A DNA stretch of 64,000 nt from Pseudomonas sp. ICMP22404 (lineage in GTDB: Bacteria; Pseudomonadota; Gammaproteobacteria; Pseudomonadales; Pseudomonadaceae): the NCBI RefSeq assembly GCF_006227205.1, contig NZ_VCNG01000007.1, positions 62,001-126,000 of the forward strand, written 5' to 3'. Of the stretch, positions 36,386 to 45,170 are shown piece after piece. The position numbers were made by a program, and so were the translations under genes. The notes beneath the pieces were generated by a model, which did no database searches, was not told the origin of the DNA, and saw nothing but the letters and a program-made list of their open reading frames with translations. How positions within the stretch are numbered: the stretch's first letter is position 1; each line of letters opens with the position of its first letter.

Positions 36386-38938
36386 ATGACCGCCATGACC
36401 CCGTGTCCGGATCGTCCTGGATTGCTGCCTCGCCTGTCCTCGACGCATGTGCCACGTCGGTCCCTGAGCGAGCCGTTGCTCACTTCCGAAGCTCGGATAA
36501 AACTGCTCTGCGCGCCGGCGGGCAGTGGCAAGAGCGCGTTGTTTGCCGAGTGTTTTCTACAGGCTCCCGCCGGATGCCAGTTGCACTGGCTGCCGCTGGG
36601 GGGCGCGGCGTTGGATGCGAAGCAGATGTGCGAGCAACTGGCGCAGACCCTCGGGCTGCCGGTGATGGAGGAGGCGGCGCTGTTGTCCCATCTGGCGCGC
36701 TTGCAGACGCCGACCTGGTTGTTCCTGGATGATTATTGCCGAGTACCTAATCCCGAACTGGACCAGTTCCTTGACCGTCTGCTGAACGCCAGCAGCCCGG
36801 CGCTGCACCTGTGGCTCAATGGCCGTCGCCGACCACATTGCAACTGGTTGCGCTTGTTGCTCGATGACGAGCTGCACGAGTTCGATGCGAAGGCGCTGGT
36901 GTTCAGCCCTGACGATATTCAGCCGTTGCTCGGTCATCTGCCTGGCCCTCTGGCGATCCGTACGGCTCGCGAGGTAATACAGCGCAGCGGCGGCTGGTGC
37001 GCCGGTGTGCGCATCGCCTTGCTCGAGCGTTGCGAGTGGGCGCGCCGCCACGCATCGCCGGGACGCCCCGGTACCTTGCTCGATTATCTGGAGCACGAAT
37101 TGTTCAGCGCGTTGACCCCGGACCTGGCACAGGCCTGGCGCGTGCTGGCCCATCTGCCGCGCTTCAATGCGCGGCTGTGCGAGCATCTGTTCGGTGACAC
37201 CGTGGGAGCGGAATGCCTTCCCTTGTTGCAGGATCTGGGATGCTTTATCGAGCCGTGGGAGCAATCCTCGGACTGGTTGCAGATATTCCCGGCCCTGGCC
37301 CGGCTGGTGCGTGAGGAACCCTGGCCCCAAGGGCGCTCCTGGCATCGACGGGCCTGCCAGTGGTTCGCGGCCGAGCAGGATTGGCCGATGGCGTTCGAGC
37401 AGGCAATGTTGGCTGAAGAGTTCGAGGCCGCCGTCAGTGTTCTGCAGCACCTGAGCTTCGAGCATGTCTTGCAAGGTCGCAACGTGGCGCTGTTACTGGG
37501 TTTGCATGATCGACAGGGTGAAGCGCTGGCACTGGGTACGCCGCAGTCGGTGGGGTTGGTCACGGCCGCGCTGCTGTTCGCCGGTCGTTTCGATCAGGCA
37601 TCGGCGTGTATCGAGCAACTGGCCAGGTTTGCCCCCCAACCCAAGGCCTGCCAGCAGCGCCAGTTGATTGCCCGGTGGCAGGTTCTCAGTGGCTGGTTGC
37701 GGCACCTGGCAGGAGAGGGTGATCAGGCGAGCGAACATTTTATCCAGGCCCAGAACAGCTTGGATCCGGAGGCCTGGGCTTCACGACTGCTGTGCCAGTC
37801 GGGGCTGACACAACAGGCGTTGCTCAGGGGCGAGTTGGCGTCGGCCCAATGGATCAACCGCCAGGCGCTGTGCCTGGCGCGTGCACAGGGTTCGCTGGTG
37901 TTCGAGGGGGTGTTGGAGCTGGATCACGCCCAAGTGCTGGAGCAGCGCGGCGCGCCTCACCGGGCCGACCATCTGTTGAGTGCGGTGCAGGGGCTGCTGG
38001 ATAAGCCAGGCCAGGACTTTTCTCCGTTGCTGGGGCGCATTGCCCTGCGGCGCGGGCGCCTGGCATTGCGCATGGGGTATGCAGAGCAGGCTGCGGAGCA
38101 GTTTCAAACGGGTCTGGAGACGAGTCTTCACTGTCAGGACAAACAAGTGCTCTACGGCTTTCTCGGCAAGGCCAGTCTGGCCGCCAACCAGGGCGACTAC
38201 GGCGAAGCCTTCGTGCAACTGCGTGAAGCCGAGCGGGTCATGCAGCAGCGGCACATTCCCGACACCGTATACCGTGGTGTGTTGCTGCAGACCAGTTGCC
38301 AGTTCTGGTTGCAGCAAGGCCGCCCGGAACTGGCCCATGAAGCCTTGACCCGGGTCTTGCGACATTTCCGCGGCCCACAGGCCAGGCACGCGCCGCCTGC
38401 GACCCTGGAATTGATTCCGCGGCTTGAATACCTGTTGGTACTGGCCGAGGTCTACCTGCAGCGGGCGCAAGATCCGCAGGGCCGGTTGAGAGACATGATT
38501 GCCCAGGCGCAACGCTGTGGCATGCAAGGACTGGAAACCGAGCTGCATCTGGCCTTGGCCGAAGTCGTCTGGCTGTGCGGCGAGCATTCCCAGGCCCGTG
38601 TCCTGATGCAGGAAGGCCTGGAACGAGTCGCCTGTTGGCGCGCGCAGCAGGCCCTGTGTGAGCTGCGCTTGCGCCAGCCGGAACTGTTGCGTTGGGCACA
38701 GTCGGCGGAGCCCGTCGGACAGCCGACGGTCATTGCCGAAGGCGCCTTGCTCAGTCAGCGAGAGTTGGAAGTTCTGGAGCTGATTGCCCAAGGCCATTCC
38801 AATCAGCAAATTGCCGAACGGTTGTTCATTTCGCTGCACACGGTAAAAACCCATGCTCGGCGGATACATAGCAAGTTAGGCGTGCAGCGACGTACCCAGG
38901 CGGTGGCGAAGGCCAAGGTCATGGGTGTCATGGGTTAG
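36386..38938 (+). CDS. LuxR-family transcriptional regulator of the MalT/LAL type
   Basis: An 850-residue large ATP-binding LuxR regulator. Walker A LLCAPAGSGKS is at about residues 40-50, and TWLFLDDYC near 113 resembles Walker B. A long helical-repeat (TPR-like) sensor region runs from about 330 to 760. A C-terminal LuxR helix-turn-helix (LLSQRELEVLELIAQGHSNQ; FISLHTVKTHARRIHSKLGV) lies at about 785-840. It follows the DUF1302/DUF1329 pair on the same strand, making those genes likely targets. The inducer is unknown. Confidence 0.9.
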   Translation: MTAMTPCPDRPGLLPRLSSTHVPRRSLSEPLLTSEARIKLLCAPAGSGKSALFAECFLQAPAGCQLHWLPLGGAALDAKQMCEQLAQTLGLPVMEEAALLSHLARLQTPTWLFLDDYCRVPNPELDQFLDRLLNASSPALHLWLNGRRRPHCNWLRLLLDDELHEFDAKALVFSPDDIQPLLGHLPGPLAIRTAREVIQRSGGWCAGVRIALLERCEWARRHASPGRPGTLLDYLEHELFSALTPDLAQAWRVLAHLPRFNARLCEHLFGDTVGAECLPLLQDLGCFIEPWEQSSDWLQIFPALARLVREEPWPQGRSWHRRACQWFAAEQDWPMAFEQAMLAEEFEAAVSVLQHLSFEHVLQGRNVALLLGLHDRQGEALALGTPQSVGLVTAALLFAGRFDQASACIEQLARFAPQPKACQQRQLIARWQVLSGWLRHLAGEGDQASEHFIQAQNSLDPEAWASRLLCQSGLTQQALLRGELASAQWINRQALCLARAQGSLVFEGVLELDHAQVLEQRGAPHRADHLLSAVQGLLDKPGQDFSPLLGRIALRRGRLALRMGYAEQAAEQFQTGLETSLHCQDKQVLYGFLGKASLAANQGDYGEAFVQLREAERVMQQRHIPDTVYRGVLLQTSCQFWLQQGRPELAHEALTRVLRHFRGPQARHAPPATLELIPRLEYLLVLAEVYLQRAQDPQGRLRDMIAQAQRCGMQGLETELHLALAEVVWLCGEHSQARVLMQEGLERVACWRAQQALCELRLRQPELLRWAQSAEPVGQPTVIAEGALLSQRELEVLELIAQGHSNQQIAERLFISLHTVKTHARRIHSKLGVQRRTQAVAKAKVMGVMG

Positions 38939-39175
38939 TTCCGCTATTAGAAGCCCGGTTGTTTTGTGCAAGGTAGGCACTGCCTGAGATAACTGTTTGC
39001 AAGTCTTCACGCACGCTTACATTTGCTTTTTCGCGATAAGCGGGGGCTCTGGTGTATAACGGCCCTGGTGAAGTTGCACGGGTTATTTTACCCGGTCGCT
39101 TTATCAGTGAACCCTGTCTGGGTGAACATCAATAAAGGATCGGACAGGAGGTCCGAACACAAGACAAGGATGCTT

Positions 39176-39877
39176 ATGAATATGCCGTTGTTTTCCTCTC
39201 ACGCTGAAAGGCTTTTTACGCTCAAGAAAACCCGTGTGGATTTTGCCGTGCGGGTACTGTTGGGCCAGTCGCTGGAGGCGCGAGGGATCAATCCCCATAC
39301 CAACTATCTGACGACACTGACCAATGTTTCGAGCGCAGAGCTTCAATCTTCCGAGACCTTGTTCGATGTCGCGCTGGGTTGCGTCGAAGAACAAGTACTG
39401 CCTCATTACACGCAAGGACTCAGCAATGTCTTCAGCAAGCGTTATTCCTTTGCTGCCGAAGACCGGGTAAAGGCTCTGGATCTGATCGAGTTCGAACGCA
39501 TTGTCATGGAGATCGTGACAAGTCTTGCCGAAAAACCTTCAATGGATCTGTCTTGGCGCACGATCAAGCGTCTGACGGTCGAGGATATTCGCGGGGCGTT
39601 GAACATTCATTTGCCCGGGGTAAATCTCGATGAAGTCTACGTCACCAGTTTCGTCACCCATGACTTCGGCAAGCGCGTGGTGTCTTCCTCTCAGCAACTG
39701 GCCGAATACCTGCTGGGCCATTTCGAGCAGGATGAAATTCCTTACCACTCGCACGGCAGTCACCAGGCCATTCATGCCGTCCCCTTCAGTGGCAGCGACG
39801 AGCACCTGCATCCACAGCTGACCACCGCGCACATCAACGATTTACTGATCAGAATGGTTCCGGACTTACTGAGCTGA
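39176..39877 (+). CDS. Hypothetical protein of 233 residues (orphan)
   Basis: I do not recognise a close family. The protein is soluble and mostly helical, with segments ERLFTLKKTRVDFAVRVLL, NPHTNYLTTLTNVSSAE and EVYVTSFVTHDFGKRVVSSS. These loosely recall parts of the large dermonecrotic-toxin-like DUF6543 proteins of Pseudomonas, but the match is impressionistic. ATG 39176 has AAGGA 5 bases upstream; other ATGs lie at 39170 and 39182. It follows the LAL regulator by 237 bases and its 3' end overlaps convergent hmgR by 12 bases. Confidence 0.6.
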   Translation: MNMPLFSSHAERLFTLKKTRVDFAVRVLLGQSLEARGINPHTNYLTTLTNVSSAELQSSETLFDVALGCVEEQVLPHYTQGLSNVFSKRYSFAAEDRVKALDLIEFERIVMEIVTSLAEKPSMDLSWRTIKRLTVEDIRGALNIHLPGVNLDEVYVTSFVTHDFGKRVVSSSQQLAEYLLGHFEQDEIPYHSHGSHQAIHAVPFSGSDEHLHPQLTTAHINDLLIRMVPDLLS

Positions 39878-40663
39878 TCCTGAGCCGGACTCATACCCCA
39901 TCCGCCAACTCACGGCCCGGGTCGCCGCCAACAATCGTTGGGCCGCCGGGCCATTTTCGTCGGCATGGAACAGCGAGGTCGGGCCGACGATGGTCATGAC
40001 CGCCGTGACTTGGCCGACGGCATTGAAGACCGGCGCGGACAAGGCGTCCACGCCTGGCATCAGCAAGCCATGCACATGATGCAATCCCCGACCGCGGATC
40101 TGTTCGCACAGGGTGGCATAGGCGTGGTCGTCGGCCAGTGCATGAGTGTCGGTGGCCGCCACTTCCTGTTCTCGCAGTCCGATGGTCTCGCGCTCCGGCA
40201 GATAGGCACTGAACACCAGTCCGGTGGACGAACTGAGCAGCGGCAACACCGAACCCAGTTGCGTCACCACAGTCACGGCGCGCACGGCGGGTTCGATCCG
40301 TACCACGGTCGCGCCGTGATTGCCCCACACCGCCAGGAAACAGGTTTCGTTCAAGTCGTCCCGCAGTTCCGCCAGGGGCAGGGCGGCCACTTGCAGCACG
40401 TCCATGCCGTTCAGCGCCGCCAGGCCCACCCGCAAGGCTTCGCGCCCCAGGCCGTAATGGTTGGTGGCGGTGTTCTGCTCGGCGAACCCGCTGGCAATCA
40501 AGGCCTGCAGGTACCGATGAACCTTGCTCGCCGGCATCTGCACGTGTTCGGCCAGGCGCGACAGCGACGTGGAGGGGGAGAGTTCGGCCAGGGCCTTGAG
40601 GATGTCGGTGCCGACTTCGGCCGAGCGGACTTTCTGTTTGCCGTTATTGAGCGGGGTTTCCAT
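39866..40663 (-). CDS. hmgR: IclR-family regulator of homogentisate catabolism
   Basis: A 265-residue IclR protein: N-terminal winged helix (SLSRLAEHVQMPASKVHRYL at about residues 33-52) and a C-terminal GAF-like effector domain ending near 250. Its gene is divergent from hmgA with half-sites in the 117-base gap, which is the arrangement of P. putida HmgR, a repressor released by homogentisate. Its 3' end overlaps the convergent orphan gene by 12 bases. Confidence 0.9.
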   Translation of the reverse strand: METPLNNGKQKVRSAEVGTDILKALAELSPSTSLSRLAEHVQMPASKVHRYLQALIASGFAEQNTATNHYGLGREALRVGLAALNGMDVLQVAALPLAELRDDLNETCFLAVWGNHGATVVRIEPAVRAVTVVTQLGSVLPLLSSSTGLVFSAYLPERETIGLREQEVAATDTHALADDHAYATLCEQIRGRGLHHVHGLLMPGVDALSAPVFNAVGQVTAVMTIVGPTSLFHADENGPAAQRLLAATRAVSWRMGYESGSGSAQ

Positions 40664-40725
40664 GGAGGCACTGGATCCGGAGGGCGAATGGGCGTCTTTA
40701 TAGCTTGACGGTCGCTGTCGAGCAA

Positions 40726-40751
40726 ATTACGTTATGCGTAATCGAATTACG
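40726..40751. promoter_or_regulatory. Likely HmgR operator: three overlapping half-sites
   Basis: ATTACG (40726-40731), CGTAAT (40737-40742) and ATTACG (40746-40751) form two overlapping inverted repeats with 5- and 3-base spacers, 30-55 bases before the hmgA ATG. This fits an IclR dimer operator controlling the divergent promoters. Confidence 0.65.
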
Positions 40752-40780
40752 ATAAAAACAACAGGTGTTCAGGAGGCTCC

Positions 40781-42085
40781 ATGAACCTCGATTCCACAGC
40801 GTCTGAGCTGGCGTACCAATCAGGCTTTGGCAACGAATTTGCCAGCGAAGCGCTGCCCGGCGCGCTGCCTGCCGGCCAGAACTCGCCGCAGAAGGCCCCC
40901 TACGGTCTCTACGCCGAATTGTTTTCCGGCACGGCATTCACCATGGCGCGTAGCGAGGCGCGGCGCACCTGGATGTATCGCATCCGGCCATCGGCCAACC
41001 ATCCGGCTTTCGTCAAGCTGGAACGCCAACTGGCCGGCGGGGCGCTGGGCGAGGTCACCCCCAATCGCCTGCGCTGGAACCCGTTGGACATCCCCGCCGA
41101 CCCCACCGACTTCATCGACGGGCTGGTGCGCATGGCCGCCAATGCCGGCCAGGACAAGCCCGCCGGGATCAGCATCTTCCACTACCGTGCCAACCGTTCC
41201 ATGGAGCGGGTGTTCTTCAATGCGGACGGCGAATGGCTGATCGTGCCGCAGTCGGGGCGATTGCGGATCGTCACCGAGCTGGGGCGGCTGGAACTTGAAC
41301 CGCTGGAAATCGCCGTGTTGCCTCGCGGCTTGAAGTTTCGCGTCGAGCTGCTCGATCCGCAGGCCCGTGGCTACCTCGCCGAGAACCATGGCGCGCCGCT
41401 GCGCCTGCCTGATCTCGGTCCCATTGGCAGCAACGGCCTGGCCAACCCGCGGGACTTCCTGACCCCAGTCGCGCATTACGAAAACCTCGCTCAGCCGACC
41501 ACGCTGGTGCAGAAATTCCTCGGTGAGTTGTGGGCTTGCGAACTGGATCATTCGCCGTTCGACGTCGTGGCCTGGCACGGCAATAACGTGCCGTACAAGT
41601 ACGACCTGCGCCGGTTCAACACCATCGGCACGGTCAGCTTCGATCATCCGGACCCTTCGATTTTCACGGTGTTGACCTCGCCTACCAGCGTCCACGGCTT
41701 GGCCAATCTCGACTTCGTGATCTTCCCGCCGCGCTGGATGGTGGCGGAAAAGACCTTCCGTCCACCCTGGTTCCACCGCAACCTGATGAACGAATTCATG
41801 GGGCTGATCCAGGGCGCCTACGATGCCAAGGCCGAGGGTTTCCTGCCGGGCGGTGCCTCCTTGCACAGTTGCATGAGCGCCCACGGTCCGGACGGTGAAA
41901 CCTGCACCAAGGCAATCAACGCCGAGCTGACACCGGTGAAAATCGACAACACCATGGCCTTCATGTTCGAAACCAGCCAGGTGCTGCGCCCGAGCCGTTT
42001 CGCACTGGACTGCCCGCAACTGCAAACCGACTACGATGCCTGTTGGGCTTCGCTGCCCGTCACGTTCGACCCGACCCGGAGATAA
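40781..42085 (+). CDS. hmgA: Homogentisate 1,2-dioxygenase
   Basis: A 434-residue iron(II) ring-cleavage dioxygenase converting homogentisate to maleylacetoacetate in tyrosine and phenylalanine breakdown. It starts [20 protein letters not shown], as in the family. Iron-ligand regions are visible near the end: [20 protein letters not shown] (His and Glu) near residue 327 and [17 protein letters not shown] near 365. Length is normal. It is the first gene of the hmgA-fahA-maiA operon, 3 bases from fahA, under the divergent hmgR repressor. Confidence 0.96.
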   Translation: MNLDSTASELAYQSGFGNEFASEALPGALPAGQNSPQKAPYGLYAELFSGTAFTMARSEARRTWMYRIRPSANHPAFVKLERQLAGGALGEVTPNRLRWNPLDIPADPTDFIDGLVRMAANAGQDKPAGISIFHYRANRSMERVFFNADGEWLIVPQSGRLRIVTELGRLELEPLEIAVLPRGLKFRVELLDPQARGYLAENHGAPLRLPDLGPIGSNGLANPRDFLTPVAHYENLAQPTTLVQKFLGELWACELDHSPFDVVAWHGNNVPYKYDLRRFNTIGTVSFDHPDPSIFTVLTSPTSVHGLANLDFVIFPPRWMVAEKTFRPPWFHRNLMNEFMGLIQGAYDAKAEGFLPGGASLHSCMSAHGPDGETCTKAINAELTPVKIDNTMAFMFETSQVLRPSRFALDCPQLQTDYDACWASLPVTFDPTRR

Positions 42086-42088
42086 TCC

Positions 42089-43393
42089 ATGACCCAAGTT
42101 TCCCCTGCCCGTAGCTGGGTTGCCTCTGCCAACGGCCATGCCGATTTCCCTCTGCAAAACCTGCCACTGGGGATCTTTAGCGTGAACGGCGACGCTCCTC
42201 GCAGCGGTGTTGCCATTGGCGATCATGTGTTCGACTTGCAGGCCGCGCTGCAGGCAGGCCTGTTCGATGGCGCAGCGCGCGAAGCCGTCGAAGCCATGAG
42301 CGGCGGCCAGTTGAACGCATTCTTCGAGCTGGGCCGCAATGCCCGGGTGGCCTTGCGTGAACGACTGCTGGCCTTGTTGGGCGAAGACAGTGCGCAACGC
42401 GAGCAGATCCTGGCCCAAGGGACGAAGATGCTTCCCCTGGCGACGGATTGCCAGATGCACCTGCCGGCGAAAATCAACGACTACACCGACTTCTACGTTG
42501 GCATCGAGCATGCGCAAAATGTCGGCAAGCTGTTTCGCCCCGACAACCCGCTGTTGCCCAATTACAAATACGTTCCCATCGGCTACCACGGTCGCGCCTC
42601 GACCATCCGCCCGTCCGGTACCGATGTACGCCGCCCCAAGGGCCAGACCCTGCCTGCCGGCCAGAGTGAACCGACTTTCGGCCCCTGCGCGCGGCTGGAC
42701 TACGAGCTGGAGCTGGGGATCTGGATCGGCAAGGGCAATGCACTGGGCGAGCCCATCGCCATCGGTGATGCCGCTGAACACATTGGCGGGTTCTGCCTGC
42801 TCAACGATTGGTCGGCGCGGGATATCCAGGCCTGGGAATACCAACCGCTTGGGCCTTTCCTGTCGAAGAGTTTCCTGACCAGCATTTCGCCGTGGGTCGT
42901 GACGGCTGAAGCCTTGGAACCGTTCCGTCGCCCTCAACCGGCGCGGCCTGAAGGCGATCCGCAACCGCTGCCGTATCTGCTGGACAAGCGCGATCAGGAC
43001 GGCGGCGCCTTTGATATCGAGCTGGAAGTCCTGCTGCTGACCGGAGCCATGCGTGAGCGGAACCTGCCGGCCCATCGCCTGACCCTGAGCAACACCCGCT
43101 ACATGTATTGGACCGTGGCGCAGATGGTCGCGCACCACAGCGTCAATGGCTGCCAGTTGCAGGCCGGCGACCTGTTCGGCTCGGGCACCTTGTCGGGCCC
43201 GGAGAACGGTCAATTCGGCAGCTTGCTGGAGATCACCGAGGGCGGCAAGAAGCCGATCGAGCTTGCGTCCGGTGAAGTGCGCAAGTTCCTCGAGGATGGC
43301 GACGAAATCATCCTGCGGGCCCGTTGCAGCCGTGAGGGCGTCGCCTCCATCGGCTTTGGCGAATGCCGGGGCAAGATCCTGCCGGCGCGTTGA
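42089..43393 (+). CDS. fahA: Fumarylacetoacetase
   Basis: A 434-residue hydrolase making fumarate and acetoacetate, the last step of the homogentisate pathway. The N-terminal SH3-like domain is followed by the catalytic FAH domain: INDYTDFYVGIEHAQNVGK near residue 128, LDYELELGIWIGKGNALGE near 203, and LLNDWSARDIQAWEYQPLG near 238 with the metal-binding acids. It lies between hmgA and maiA (10-base gap) in the operon. Confidence 0.95.
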   Translation: MTQVSPARSWVASANGHADFPLQNLPLGIFSVNGDAPRSGVAIGDHVFDLQAALQAGLFDGAAREAVEAMSGGQLNAFFELGRNARVALRERLLALLGEDSAQREQILAQGTKMLPLATDCQMHLPAKINDYTDFYVGIEHAQNVGKLFRPDNPLLPNYKYVPIGYHGRASTIRPSGTDVRRPKGQTLPAGQSEPTFGPCARLDYELELGIWIGKGNALGEPIAIGDAAEHIGGFCLLNDWSARDIQAWEYQPLGPFLSKSFLTSISPWVVTAEALEPFRRPQPARPEGDPQPLPYLLDKRDQDGGAFDIELEVLLLTGAMRERNLPAHRLTLSNTRYMYWTVAQMVAHHSVNGCQLQAGDLFGSGTLSGPENGQFGSLLEITEGGKKPIELASGEVRKFLEDGDEIILRARCSREGVASIGFGECRGKILPAR

Positions 43394-43403
43394 GGGACAG
43401 GGC

Positions 43404-44045
43404 ATGGAACTCTATACGTACTATCGCTCCACTTCGTCTTATCGGGTGCGCATCGCCCTGGCACTCAAGGGCCTGGATTACCGTGCCGTGCCGGTCAACC
43501 TGATCGCACCGCCGGGAGGCGAGCATCGTCAGCCGACTTACCTCGCGATCAACCCGCAAGGGCGGGTACCGGCGCTGCGTACCGACGAGGGGGCGTTGCT
43601 GGTGCAATCGCCGGCCATCATCGAATACCTGGAGGAGCGTTATCCACAGGTGCCACTGCTCAATCCTGACCTGGCGGTGCGTGCCCATGAACGCGGCGTC
43701 GCCGCCCTGATCGGTTGCGATATCCACCCATTGCACAACGTCAGCGTGCTCAACAAGCTGCGGCAGTGGGGGCACGATGAAACGCAGGTGACGGAGTGGA
43801 TCGGGCATTGGATCAGCCAGGGGCTGGCGGCGGTGGAGCAGTTGATCGGCGACGAGGGCTACTGTTTCGGCCCCGCGCCAGGATTGGCAGATGTCTACCT
43901 GATCCCGCAGTTGTACGCGGCTGAGCGTTTCAACGTGTCCTTGCAAGGTTATCCACGGATCCGTCGCGTTGCGGCGCTGGCAGCTGCACATGCCGCGTTC
44001 CAGCGGGCGCATCCGGCTCATCAGGTGGACACGCCTGCCAGCTGA
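43404..44045 (+). CDS. maiA: Maleylacetoacetate isomerase (zeta-class GST)
   Basis: A 213-residue glutathione-dependent isomerase turning maleylacetoacetate into fumarylacetoacetate. The zeta GST active-site region YYRSTSSYRVRIALALKG is at residues 5-22. NPQGRVPALRTDEGALLVQS near 50 is the glutathione-binding part. ATG 43404 follows GAGGGACAGGGC and gives the family start MELYTYYRSTS. An open frame running into fahA in another phase is not coding. Confidence 0.94.
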   Translation: MELYTYYRSTSSYRVRIALALKGLDYRAVPVNLIAPPGGEHRQPTYLAINPQGRVPALRTDEGALLVQSPAIIEYLEERYPQVPLLNPDLAVRAHERGVAALIGCDIHPLHNVSVLNKLRQWGHDETQVTEWIGHWISQGLAAVEQLIGDEGYCFGPAPGLADVYLIPQLYAAERFNVSLQGYPRIRRVAALAAAHAAFQRAHPAHQVDTPAS

Positions 44046-44069
44046 CATCAAGGGTGGCTGATCTGACGC

Positions 44070-44144
44070 CATCGCGAGCAGGCTCGCTCCCACATGGTTC
44101 GCGTTTCACCGTCCCGTGTGGGAGCGAGCCTGCTCGCGATGGCG
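44070..44144. repeat. REP inverted pair after maiA
   Basis: An inverted copy (TCGCGAGCAGGCTCGCTCCC, about 44072-44093) and a forward copy (44116-44140) lie close together after maiA. Confidence 0.85.
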
Positions 44145-44181
44145 GCCTGACATTCAATCAGGGCGCCGGCCTCTCTGCAGA

Positions 44182-44988
44182 TCAATGCACAATCGAATTC
44201 GGCGGCAGATGCCCCAGCCGTTCTGTCAGCCGGATCCGCTGGATCGGGTCATCACTGAGCATCAGCGCATGTTCCAGGTCGAAGCGTTCGGCGTTGGGGC
44301 AGTCGAGCCGCTGGTACAGGCTGGCGCGGGCCAGATAATCGGCGGCGCTGGCGTTGCCGAGTTCCAGCACCCGTTCAGCATCGATCAGCGCGTCGATGTA
44401 CTCGTCGTTCGTCAGATGCAACTGCCGGAGATTGCGTGACAGGCGCTGGAGCATCTGCAGCGGTTCGGCGCTGGCCAGGTGTTCAGCCTTGAGCGACACG
44501 TTCGAGCCATATTGGCGCTGCAACAGTTCCCGGCAGTCGTTGGGATACAGCCGACGGCCGCCGCATGGGTCGAGCAGGTGATCGGCACCGGGCACCCGGA
44601 GCAGGAAGTGACCGGGAAAATTGACCCCGACCATCGGTATTTCCAGGCCTCGGGCCAATTCCAGGGCAATCAGGGCGAGAGCCAGCGGTTGGCCGCGCTT
44701 TCTGGCCAATACTTTGTCGAGCAACGCTACACGCGGGCGCAGGGGCGTGAAATCGTCCTGGGCAAACCCCAGGTCATTCAGGCAGCGCAACAAGGGCTGG
44801 CCCAGCTCAGCGACGGGCAGCAACGGCAGGTCATGGCTGACCCGCTGTTGCAGATCCCTGAAGTCCCTCAGCAGGGCCGGTACGTCGACGTCGCGATCAT
44901 GCTCGGCAGCGATCCAAAGCGCCGCTTCGAACAGCGCAGCAGGCGACCGGTGCAGACATTCAAAAAAGGCTTGGCGCGGTTTCATCAC
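44182..44988 (-). CDS. SirB1-family transglutaminase-like protein
   Basis: A 268-residue cytosolic protein with an N-terminal transglutaminase-like SirB1 domain (LLDKVLARKRGQPLALALIA near residue 88; VNFPGHFLLRV near 121) and C-terminal TPR-like helices. The family has no established enzymatic activity. Two start codons are adjacent (44988 and 44985). The gene converges with the homogentisate operon and its start region is 182 bases from the divergent dehydrogenase gene. Confidence 0.85.
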   Translation of the reverse strand: MMKPRQAFFECLHRSPAALFEAALWIAAEHDRDVDVPALLRDFRDLQQRVSHDLPLLPVAELGQPLLRCLNDLGFAQDDFTPLRPRVALLDKVLARKRGQPLALALIALELARGLEIPMVGVNFPGHFLLRVPGADHLLDPCGGRRLYPNDCRELLQRQYGSNVSLKAEHLASAEPLQMLQRLSRNLRQLHLTNDEYIDALIDAERVLELGNASAADYLARASLYQRLDCPNAERFDLEHALMLSDDPIQRIRLTERLGHLPPNSIVH

Positions 44989-45170
44989 ACTCTCCGGACA
45001 TTGCCTCGTTTTAGCCCTGCCACGGGCTTTCGTCCAGTATCGGAGAGAGGCGGCAACGGTTATGTCCGAAAAGACTGACAGCTGAAGCGGCTTATTCCGG
45101 CGTGCTCCAGCAAATTTCAGCTACGCGCCTATACTGGCGAAACAAACAGAAGTGATTCGGGAGCCTGTCG

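Noticed and set aside
40820..43405. 861-residue open frame on the minus strand across hmgA-fahA
   Set aside because: It is an antisense shadow of conserved genes with no recognisable domains.
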